Assembly: GCA_035578905.1 (NCBI GenBank)
Contig: JAQJVL010000005.1
Location: 1,782,345 to 1,846,344, forward strand
Reading direction: 5' to 3'
DNA: 64,000 nt
Origin: Stictocephala bisonia
Taxonomy: Eukaryota > Arthropoda > Insecta > Hemiptera > Membracidae
Part shown: one piece after another, positions 19,629 to 29,757 of the stretch
How the letters are laid out: the number at the start of each line of letters is the position of its first letter
Position numbering within the stretch: the first letter of the stretch is position 1
Made by a program: the position numbers and the translations under genes
Notes under the pieces: model-generated
Database searches by the model: none
What the model saw: the letters and a program-made list of their open reading frames with translations, nothing else
Told to the model about the DNA's origin: nothing

Positions 19629-20478
19629 GGTAATTGGTGATAGCCACGTTCGAGGCCTAGCTGCCCTTATAAAAAACCAAATTAGTAAGGACTCGTCTGA
19701 CAGTGGTATATGCAAGCCAGGAGCTTGTCTGCTGGACATCAAGCCCACCTACACGCCCACAAATAACCACTGTTATGTTGTGATGGCAGGAACCAATGAC
19801 GTTGCTCAGGGAAGAGAGGACGCTATACTAGCACATTTGCAGACAGTACTTCATATATGCAAGAAGACCTCCAAAGTCCTACTAGTACCTGTACCAACTA
19901 GGTACGATCTAAGCCCTAGCAACCCTGTCTACGACACCGTCACTATTGTAAATGGCTACATGGCTGAGCAATGCGCCCGTCATCAAGGAGTGGAGTTGCT
20001 GAACACCATCAGCATTCGGAGGCAGCATCACACGACCCACGGGCTCCATCTCAACTGGAGAGGGAAACGGCACCTGTCCAAGCTCGTTGTTGAGAGACTG
20101 GCTCGAATCTCATCGGCAAACCAAATTCATAGGTCGGTGCTGAAACAGACAGTTCCGGTACCTGTCAACGCCGCTGCGCCAAAGACTTATCATAGCTACG
20201 TTGATGCTCTCATCAAGCCTTCAAGGCACTCTACTAAAAATATGGTCATCAGCCTATCATTAAAGAGCTATGCAGCTGTGCTCAAAACCAACGCCACCAC
20301 GGATCATGTGGAACTGCAGCGACAGAGATTATCTTCTGTGCAGCCCGATGGAAACAAGACCAGCGAAGGAGGAGCGGGAGTAGAGGATCAAGCTCCGCTT
20401 GCAGATACGACGGATGAGGAACCAGTCATCCAGAGACATTTTTTAGAAAACAAACAAAAACAAAAAAATGTAATTTAG
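19629..20478 (+). pseudogene. LINE ORF1, C-terminal SGNH/GDSL hydrolase (copy B)
   Basis: The frame opens with VIGDSHVRGLAALI (block I with the catalytic Ser, about 19632), continues to VVMAGTNDVAQG (block III with Asn) and HTTHGLHLNWRGKRHL (block V with His), then a low-complexity tail to 20478. The Ser, Asn and His blocks are all present. Esterase-type ORF1 proteins of this kind occur in CR1/L2-group LINEs, where they are thought to aid membrane or RNP association. The frame differs from the upstream finger and coiled-coil part, so a frameshift separates them. Confidence 0.85.
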
Positions 20479-20540
20479 CTAATAGTCATACAAAGAAGTC
20501 TTTTCCACATCATAATGTCGATAAACGTATTTATACAGGT

Positions 20541-22169
20541 AAATTGACAGTTTTGCATCAAAATGCGCAAGCAGATACCAATAAAATCGACTGTTTAAAC
20601 ATGTTCTGTCATTAAATCTGGCCTGACGCATTAGTAATTACTGAACATCACTTTTGTAAAAAGTCTATAAATTTATTTAAATTAAAGAATTGTGTTTTAG
20701 CAGCATCACCCATCCTGACAATATAAATGCACTATGTAAATCGTTGGCCAGTGAAAACTGGGATTCTCTTGATGACTGTGCCAATGTTCAACACTTTTAA
20801 TAAAGTTTTTATTTACCACTTTGATACTTCCTATCCTCAAGAAAGGGTAACAAGGAAAATAAAACACATCCATTCTAAATGGATAACAAAAGGCATTTTG
20901 GCTTCTGGAACAAAATTAAAAGAGTACTAGTCAAGGTCCAAAACATGAACTAGTGAACAATTTAAAATTGTTTTCAAAAACTACAAAGAATTTACAAAAA
21001 CGTTATTAAAGCAGCTAAGGCGTACAACGTCAGTAAACAACTAAAAAGCTCCAGTAATTTATCAAAAACAACCTGGAAAATAATAAACAATAATATTAGA
21101 AAGGAAAAGCAAGGAGGTCCAAAACAATTGCTGATAAACAACAATATAGTGAAAGATCCCTACGAAATTGCGGAGAAGTTAAATGAGTTTTTTGTAAATG
21201 TTGGAAAACATTCTTCTTCGACCAACAACCGAGTCCCTACAATGGATATACAGGCATCCATGTGGTTGGCTCCTGTGGTGGAGGAGGAGGTGGCTGGAAT
21301 GTTCAGGGACTTGAAGCCAAAGCATTCGATGGATACGTACGGTGTGTCTGCATGGCTCCTTAAACGGTGTTTTTATAATCTACTGAACCCATTAACCAAA
21401 CTAGTTAACCTGTCAATTTGAAATTCTCAATAATGAACTATTTGGTTTTAGAAAGGGGAAAAGCACAATCGAGGTTGTAACTAAACTAGTTGATATGGTC
21501 ATGGAAGCACTGGATAGAAGAGAATCTAGTATTAATATTTTCTTGGACTTGTCCAAAGCCTTCGACTGTGTAAATCACAAAATTCTAATTTCAAAATTAC
21601 ACAACAGTGGCATACGGGGAATTCCACTCTCATGGCTGAAATCATATCTTCGCAATCGCTCACAAGTGGAAATAAACACACTTCTTTCAAAAAGTATGAC
21701 TGTTGAGCATAGTGTCCCACAGGGATCTATCATTGGCCCAGTCCTTTTCTTATTGTTTGTAAATAATCTTTAGATCCTCATTGACCGAAGGTCAGATGGT
21801 ACAATTCGCTGATGATACAAATATAACATTGCACGGAAATTGTAAGTTTTATTAATTTGAACGTTTGTATTCAATCTTTATTAGACATTAACTCACAAAC
21901 AAATGAGTCAAAAACCAATTACATACTTTTTTTAGGACGTACAGCACTCCAAGAGTGCGGTCCAGCAGTAATACTCAATGATACTGAAATTGAAGAATTA
22001 AATGAGACCACATTTCTAGGAATACACCTTAACAGAAGACTCACGTGGAATGCACACATAGATGCTATATGTGATAAAATATCCTCTGGTATTTATGCAC
22101 TTAAACATTTGGCACAGTTTTGTAACACCCACTTATTGAGAATGGCTTATTACGGTCTTATATATTTCT
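20541..22169 (+). pseudogene. LINE ORF2: endonuclease remnant and reverse transcriptase (copy B)
   Basis: It starts KLTVLHQNA and WPDALVITEHHF (endonuclease N-terminus). Most of the endonuclease is then deleted, with a jump to a linker (YPQERVTRKIKHIHSKWITK). Reverse transcriptase pieces follow: LNEFFVNVG and MFRDLKPKHSMDTYGVSAW (21128-21421), FGFRKGKSTIEVV, LDLSKAFDCVNHK (motif A), SVPQGSIIGPVLF (21495-21773), QFADDTN (catalytic DD, about 21801) and the thumb TTFLGIHLNRRLTW (21857 on). It has multiple frameshifts and internal deletions. Near 22169 it is interrupted by another LINE in the same orientation. Confidence 0.9.
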
Positions 22170-23490
22170 CCGATTTGAGCAGGGCGTTCGATAACGTAAA
22201 CCATGACTTGTTGCTGAAGAAATTATGTATGTATGGAATTAGAGGCCTGGCCTAAGAGTGGTTCAGTTCCTACCTAAAAAATCGTAAGCAATATGTGGAA
22301 ATAACTGCTACGGATAATTATGGTTATATACGTGCTCATCGTTCAGAGGAAAAAGTCATTGCCATTGGAGTGCCACAGGGATCCGTCCTCGGCCCCGTCC
22401 TGTTTTTGTTGTTTATTTATGATTTTCCACACATTATTACATCAGGCAATTTATGTCTCTTTGTGGACGACACGTCATTATCTGTATCTGGCTCTAGTAT
22501 GGAGGATCTGGAGGTACGTGGACCCATTAAGGCCAATCATTTGTTCCAATGGTTTGACGAAAACTCACTTTCACTTAATGCAGACAAAACTAAAATTCTT
22601 GATTTCCATATAAGTACAAAAAAGTGCTCAAAACACCATCGGAATAAATATTTTGCTGGGTGAAAATCAGATAGGAGCTGCTCAATCAGTAACATTTCTA
22701 GGTCTTCATCTTTTTTTTTTTTTTTCATTCTCTTGTTGAAGTCATATGCGGTCAGGTTAGCTCTGGAATCTTCTTCCTGCGCCGCCTATCTAGGTTTGCC
22801 GGATTGGAGGTAATGCTTTCTGCCTACTACGGTGTAGTTTACTCTCATTTAAACTATGCCGTATCGATTTGGGGAGCCAAAACTCAAGGACCTTGTTCCT
22901 TTTCCGTCTCCAGAAACGCGCTGTGAGGGAAATCATTGGTATCCAAAGACGACATTCCTGCAGGGAAATATTTCGTGTCAATAACCTATTGACATTTCCC
23001 TCGATGTACATATCATCTTGCTTAATATTTGTCAAGAAGAACCATTGATCATTTTCTAGCCCAATTTCATCTGGCCATAACCACTTTCTTCGAAACAGTA
23101 CAGATTTAAAAGTTCCTCATCACCGTACGTCTTTTTTCAAAAATCACCTTTTTTAAAACGGCATTAGATTTTTCAACAAGTTACCTCTTGAACTCAAGTT
23201 GGAGTCAAACCTTTTAAAATTCAAAAATAAGTTCAGAGCCATACTCGTAGATAGATCTTACTACACCGTTCATGAATGTCTTGATGGCGGTTCAATGTAA
23301 ATAACTCAACACATGTTGCGAACCTCAGATTTACATATTTTTTTAGTTTTAAATTGTAAATAGTATGAAATAGCATACATTTCATTTATGCAACCATAGC
23401 AGTTACCTTATTTTTGGTTTGTAAGACCTATAAATATTGACTTAGTTAATGCAATGTTTTATTGTCACTTTAACTAAATAAATGACTTAT
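22170..23490 (+). pseudogene. 5'-truncated LINE (copy C) inserted in copy B
   Basis: Similarity begins abruptly at motif A (FSDLSRAFDNVNHDLL, right after copy B's MAYYGLIY). It continues with GVPQGSVLGPVLFLLF (22366-22416), LFVDDTSLS (catalytic DD) and WFDENSLSLNADKTK, then frame-shifted C-terminal pieces including LSAYYGVVYSHLNYAVSIWG (about 22816-22875) and a basic C-terminus to ~23290. A poly(T) run at 22711-22723 breaks it. The 3' UTR ends near an AATAAA-like stretch around 23480. Truncation at the 5' side is typical of target-primed reverse transcription. Confidence 0.85.
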
Positions 23491-24587
23491 CAGATCTTGT
23501 TCCATAATTCCTTACATGCTTTCCACGTTATAGTACTCATTCAATGTTGTGCAAACCTACAACGATGGCAAAGGCGTGTGCTCGATTGAGCATGCATATC
23601 ATTTAAGTTAAATTAAGCCCTCAAATAAAGGAATAGAAAACTTGGAGAAATCTCTGAGTGTATAAAGATGCTTTGAATGTTTTTTAGTCAGGGTAACGCA
23701 GTTTTATTCTTTGTCTCACGACACAAAAAACAAACAGTTTTTCCAAATCAGTAAATGTTCTTTGCGTTACTTTAGGCATGAATGACTAAACTAACATTTT
23801 TACGATAAAAGTTGAATTGTTACAATGACTGAGTTTTTACCATACCTTCTCTTGAGTAATGTTTGCAACATATGTACAGAATATGCGTAGCGACAGAATG
23901 CTCTTAGTTTTATAAATATTTCCCGTAAAATTAATGTCTAAATACCAAAGATCTATTCGAAAGAAACATTGTCCAAATGTGAACCTTATGATGCAAACGG
24001 AAAGGCGAGTGCGGTGAAGTGAGGTCAGTACTGGCCATCTACATATGTCCGCCGCTTCGCACAGATCTTTGAATAAGTTGAAATGTCAGTATCGTTTTTC
24101 ACACTCTGAGATAATACGGGTGTGTTTGTCAAAATCATCTTTATTCTATAACTCAGGCCACCAACAACAAGTGCTAAACAGGTTGTTGGACTCGTCCACT
24201 CACGTGGCTGAATCACACGTGATAGGGCGTCGTATGGAAGTGGGAAACTGTCAAGGTGATATGACCGCATTATATACGCCGATGCACCTGAGCATTGTTG
24301 TCCGACGTTTGGACTTCTCCATTTCCTGGAGAACAATATATCTTGTCTCATATTATACAATCCTGTTGTCAAGTCAAGTAGTGCTCCAATAACAGAGAAA
24401 GAGCAGTGCTAACAAAACAGCTCGCACTATTTTATAATGCTTGGGCACAGAGGTTGTACAAATTTAAAGATGTTAGAACCATATCGACTATCAATCAAAA
24501 GTCGTTTGAAAATAAAATTTCACTCGCAATACTTTTTGATAGTAGAGACAGACTATGATACTCCTTGACCAATAAATCAAGAGTGGG
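23491..24587. other. Stretch without recognised gene
   Basis: No supported coding frame. Two CACGTG motifs lie at 24201 and 24216, the second within an ACACGTGAT context. The paired ORFs on both strands at 24025-24392 show no recognisable domain. Confidence 0.4.
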
Positions 24588-25000
24588 AACTAACCCACCC
24601 GCCCATCCATACACGTACGGTGAACTAAATATACACGTACGGTGGGACTAACCCACCCGCCCATCCATACACGTACGGTGAACTAACCCACCCGCCCATC
24701 CATACACGTACGGTGAACTAAATATACACGTACGGTGGGACTAACCCACCCGCCCATCCATACACGTACGGTGAACTAACCCACCCGCCCATCCATACAC
24801 GTACGGTGAACTAACCCACCCGCCCACCCATACACGTATGGTGGTACTAACACCCCAGCCCACCCACCCATACACGTACGGTGGTACTAACCCACCCGCC
24901 TAGCCATACACGTACGGTGGTACTAATCCACCCACCCACCCATACACGTACGGTGGTACTAACCCACCCACCCATCCATACACGTACGGTGGTACATACA
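24588..25000. repeat. ~35-bp minisatellite, about 12 units
   Basis: Variants of CTAACCCACCCGCCCATCCA followed by TACACGTACGGTG, with short TAAATATACACGTACGGTGGGA inserts in early units. The same family recurs in decayed form at 62156-62510, with a single piece near 25280. Confidence 0.95.
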
Positions 25001-26873
25001 TATACAGGTACTTGTATAGGGAAGAGAACTGAGTTTCATGCTTGTCGATTAGCTGTAAATCAGACTAACACTACGTGGTTCAGATTCCATATAAAGCTGT
25101 ATGCCATAGTTGCCCTAGCTATTGAACTATTAATAAATAGCTCTTTCTGGGGAACAGTCGACCTTACTTAGTTAGTAACAATGACTACACTCTTTAATCT
25201 ACCATCATCACACTCATTCGCCCCTTATACTCGTCCATATCTTGACGATCGGCGTCTTACTGATAATGAATTGATATTGACCCACCCATACACATTCAGT
25301 GGTATACTGGATGAAAAAAAGTAATACGTCAAGCATATTTTTCAACTACTGTATTAACAAATATTTAATAAAGATCGCATATACGAGAACACCAGCAGTC
25401 CACAATTGAGAGTCTGTTCAACTATTGCATAACACATGAAAATTCAGGTCATTTGCTTATTTATTTGTTGAGACGAAGAATTCAGGATCCTTCGGCAATG
25501 TGGTTTACAGTAAAATGATTAAATTTGTAGTCGGCGGTTGTTGTAGGTGAAGTTAGGTTAGGTTAGGTTAGGTTAATGACAGTGATTAATGACTACCTGA
25601 TCTGGCCGATATTTAATTTCTCCTTTTTAACTCTTGCGTTTTTCATTTATGTGTAGAATTCAAACAGAAAACAATCCCGAGAAGAACTTTCGTTGTGTTC
25701 GCATCACTCAGATCTCGCAACATTTAGAGGACTCAACTACATTACTTTGGTCAGCAATAACTAACGGAGACGTCTTTGCTAAGATTCACGATTAATGTAC
25801 CGCAAATAGGACCACTTTCAGTCCCGATTGATAGAAGCAATTGATCGCTAGGTTTCTTTACACTCCAGCATTATACTTCTGATTTTTTATATTTCGATAT
25901 TTTTTATTTGCTCAGTAAACGGCAATCCTTCTTCACGTCTGGTTGATAATTTTTGTTTTAAAAATATCTAGTTTTATTTAGTGCATCAGGAGTTCACTTG
26001 CTAGTGACTTTATCACGTTTACCTTATAGAAAATATGCCTATGACAGTAATGAAATTGTTTATAAATGACCTACTTAATGTGAACCCTAGGGCACAAAAA
26101 TGTGAATTGCTACAAGTAATAAGTAGTTTAGATAACCTATTCAACATCAGTTTCTTGGAGGATATGGACGACTCAGATCATCATTCTTTGCAATCAGAAT
26201 TACTTTTTTAATGGCCTTAATTTTCTCTTTCTTTAATAACTCTTTCTAAAATCGAATCTTGTGCTCAATTTGGATATTTAAATCGTAACCAAAACGAGGA
26301 ATAGTCTAAAGCACTTCTGTAAAATCTTATTCTTAATTATATAAAAACCATCCTCACCGCTTATATTTCCGCTACTCCAACAATAAATAATTATTAGGCC
26401 TTCATTGTTTTGATTTCCTTTGTCTATTGACAGGTATCTCTAATAATGAACTGAAGTGCCGACAAGATGATGTTCCGTAAAGTAAAAGCAAGATATTATA
26501 AGTCAACAAGAATTCTTTTCTCGTAGCACAATAGTAGGCAATAATTGAGGGTAATACCGTCAGATTTTAGGACTTCTGCGTCAAGGCGGTGAACGTGCGA
26601 TAACTGTCTACCTTGCACCTGTGTCGAGTTATTTGAGTCTCTTCAAGGTCATACTGTATGTCAAAATAAACCGCATAGTATTATTTATAATATTTGTAAG
26701 ATTGATACAATTAAAGATAATGATCCACTTATTTAATATAGTGATGCTTAATTAATTAACTATAGATTATGTTTGTACAGAAGTGAAGTTAGATATGATT
26801 GAAGATATAATTAATACATTTTTTGTTTTATTAATTATAACTAAATGTTAATGCATTCAAACCATTGCAATAT
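25001..26873. other. Stretch without recognised gene
   Basis: Apart from the TTAGG run at 25553 I see only AT-rich sequence and no supported coding frame. Confidence 0.45.
25553..25575. repeat. Interstitial (TTAGG)n telomere-type repeat
   Basis: Four and a half units of TTAGG, the canonical arthropod telomere repeat, in internal DNA. Confidence 0.85.
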
Positions 26874-27768
26874 GATTATTTAGTAGTTATGTTGGAGATG
26901 TGAGACCAGAACTCAGAGGACTTTCCACATTGATGTTATAATCAAGTGCGAAACAATATAGTGATTATTTAGTAGTTATGTTGGAGATGTGAGACCAGAA
27001 CTCAGAGGACTTTCCACATTGATGTTATAATCAAGTGCGAAACAATATAGTGATTATTTAGTAGTTATGTTGGAGATGTGAGACCAGAACTCAGAGGACT
27101 TTCCACATTGATGTTATAATCAAGTGCGAAACAATATAGTGATTATTTAGTAGTTATGTTGGAGATGTGAGACCAGAACTCAGAGGACTTTCCACATTGA
27201 TGTTATAATCAAGTGCGAAACAATATAGTGATTATTTAGTAGTTATGTTGGAGATGTGAGACCAGAACTCAAGAGGACTTTCCACATTGATGTTATAATC
27301 AAGTGCGAAACAATATAGTGATTATTTAGTAGTTATGTTGGAGATGTGAGACCAGAACTCAAGAGGACTTTCCACATTGATGTTATAATCAAGTTCGAAA
27401 CAATATAGTGATTATTTAGTAGTTATGTTGGAGATGTGAGACCAGAACTCAAGAGGACTTTCCACATTGATGTTATAATCAAGTGCGAAACAATATAGTG
27501 ATTATTTAGTAGTTATGTTGGAGATGTGAGACCAGAACTCAAGAGGACTTTCCACATTGATGTTATAATCAAGTTCGAAACAATATAGTGATTATTTAGT
27601 AGTTATGTTGGAGATGTGAGACCAGAACTCAAGAGGACTTTCCACATTGATGTTATAATCAAGTGCGAAACAATATAGTGATTATTTAGTAGTTATGTTG
27701 GAGATGTGAGACCAGAACTCAGAGGACTTTCCACATTGATGTTATAATCAAGTGCGAAATAATATAGT
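26874..27768. repeat. 89/90-bp tandem repeat, ten units
   Basis: Units begin GATTATTTAGTAGTTATGTTG at 26874, 26963, 27052, 27141, 27230, 27320, 27410, 27500, 27590 and 27680. Five units (27230-27679) have an extra A (CAAGAGG for CAGAGG), giving 90 bp. AAGTTCG variants alternate with AAGTGCG in units 6 and 8, so part of the array grew by duplicating a ~180-bp dimer. Identity between units is very high. Confidence 0.97.
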
Positions 27769-27959
27769 TTATAATATTTAAAAGAATTATATGTTTTACC
27801 TTTCCTAGCCTAGTGTGATGAAAGTATAAAGTTGAGCCATGTAGATGTTCGATATTCTTAACAAACAGACTAAAGCTAACAGTTACCTGTTAGAAAACAA
27901 GCCAACCTGGAAAAGTATTTAAACGTATTTAACGTCAAAGTACACAACATTTTACACGA

Positions 27960-28760
27960 ATGGGTGGGAAGTAGATCCATCTAGTTTGTAGTATGTTGCT
28001 GGGCAGGAGAGTCATCAAAGTCATGCTATGTGGGTGGAAAGGACATCCATCAAAGTCATACATCTATGGGTGAGTGGGTTACGTAAAAGTTGTACATTTA
28101 TGGATGGGAAGTAGAGCCGTCTGATTCTTAGTGTGTTGCTGGGCAGGAGATTCATCAAAGTCATGCTATATATGGGTGGGAAGAAAGCCGTCGTAATTTT
28201 TTTGTGAGTGGAAAGGACACCCGTCAAAGACATACATATATGGGTGAGTGTGGAATGTCATAGTTTTACACTCATGGGTGGGAAGTAGATCCATCTAGTT
28301 TGTAGTATGTTGCTAGGCAGAGGTCTCCAAAGTTATGCTATATTGTTGGGAAGGACAACCGTCAATGTTGTACAACTATGGTGAGTGGGGAACGTCAAAA
28401 TTGTACACTTATGGGTGGGAAGTAGATGCTTCTAGTTTGTATTGTGTTGCTGGGCAGAGGTCTCCAATGTAATGCTATGTTGGTGAGAAGGACACCCGTC
28501 AATGTCGTACAACTGTAGTGAGTGTGGAATGTCAAAGTTTTACACTCATGGGTGGGAAGTAGATCCATCTAGTTTGTAGTATATTGCTGGGTAGATGAGT
28601 CACCAAATTCAAGCTGTTTAAGTGGGAAGGACACCTGTCAAAGTAACTTCTCTCTGGGTGAGTGGGTGGGAAATAGAGGCGTCTAATTCACAGTGTGTTG
28701 CTGGGCAGGAGAGTCATCAAAGCCATGCTATATATGGGTGGGAAGAAAGCCGTTGTATCT
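27960..28760. repeat. ~140-bp degenerate tandem repeat, about six units
   Basis: Units start at GGGTGGGAAGTAGATCC-like sequence near 27960, 28101, 28274, 28411, 28548 and 28663. They share TAGTTTGTAGTATGTTGCTG and GGACACCCGTCAAAG segments. Copies are diverged and vary in length. Confidence 0.85.
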
Positions 28761-28914
28761 TTTTTAGGGATTTACATTTTATTTTATACTTTCAAAAACA
28801 AAATTCCATTATTTAGATTATGGTGTCAACCATTATTCCATCCATGTAGCCTAGGTGACGTACTGCCGTATTTGTTGTTGTCAATTAAATGAGAAGTAGT
28901 ATCTCGTTGGATAC

Positions 28915-29322
28915 TTAAGACTCTGCAGAGGCTGTTCGCCATGTTGGTTTTAGTTCCATGAGAACAATGTTATTTTCGAATCCATATTTGTTGTTACTTA
29001 TTTACCAAAAGTTGTGTCATTTTAAACGTTATAATATTGCACATTGGGTTTTCTTTTGATATTTTGAATACACACTCATAATTTTGAAAAATAGGTGAAA
29101 ATGAAAACTTCAAACTAAATATTTTACATATTTTTCCCCTATAAAACTAATTAGAAATTCGCAAAGCAATTCCAACGCGTAATTTCATTCTCGATCGAAT
29201 GAAATTTGTTTGGAAAAATCCGTGTTAAAATAACTGGTGATCGTATGTCCGTTCGGTTCGAAAATAACATTGTTCTTATGGGATTAAAACCAACATGGCC
29301 GACAGTCTCTGCGGACTCTTAA
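28915..29322 (-). mobile_element. MITE family 1, copy A (complete, ~65-bp TIRs)
   Basis: It begins TTAAGACTCTGCAGAGGCTG and ends CTCTGCGGACTCTTAA. The two ~65-bp ends (through AACATTGTTCTTATGGG and TTCGAAAATAA) are near-perfect inverted repeats around a ~280-bp AT-rich non-coding core. TTAA at both ends suggests insertion at TTAA or TA. Related copies lie at 34505, 50390 and 57641. This copy is inverted relative to the copies at 34505 and 50390. Confidence 0.9.
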
Positions 29323-29587
29323 TTGATTGGTCCCTTCCTGTTCAGTTTCACTATTATTCGCTGCTGTATAATTATATAGTGTGCATGTAATCCAAATATG
29401 ATTAGGCCCTATTATAAAATGTAGACCTACTTATAACAATATTGAAACTTAACATAGATATATTGAATAGAGACTTTAACATTTGTCGGCACAAGCATTG
29501 CATTCATGAGACTAGTGCTATCAACATTTTGGTTATACTACAACTAACTTCCTCAGTCCATGGCAATACTCCCTCTGAATCAGGTAT

Positions 29588-29757
29588 TAGTTTTTTTATT
29601 TTTTATTTATTTTTAACTTCACTCGCCAGTTGACATGGGCTTCCAGGCCTGTGCGTCAACTTTATTTAACGAGTGAAGTACCGACCGTTGGCTCAGTGGG
29701 GATTCGAACCTTGGACCTTGCCCTCCGCAGTCCGAAGCCTTAGCCACTGAGCCAGTT
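29588..29757 (-). mobile_element. tRNA-derived SINE
   Basis: On the minus strand an A box (TGGCTCAGTGGCTAAGGC, near 29750) and B box (GGTTCGAATCC, near 29706) are correctly ordered. A unique body (GTTGACGCACAGGCCTGG and CCCATGTCAACTGGCGAG) and an A-rich AAATAAATAAAAAATAAAA tail ending near 29590 follow. It is too diverged outside the boxes to be a functional tRNA gene. Confidence 0.8.

Noticed and set aside
24025..24392. Pair of 115-codon ORFs on opposite strands
   Set aside because: Neither has a recognisable domain, and mirror-frame openness is common by chance.
26874..27768. CRISPR-like regular array
   Set aside because: The entire unit is repeated without variable spacers, in an insect context. 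It is a tandem satellite.
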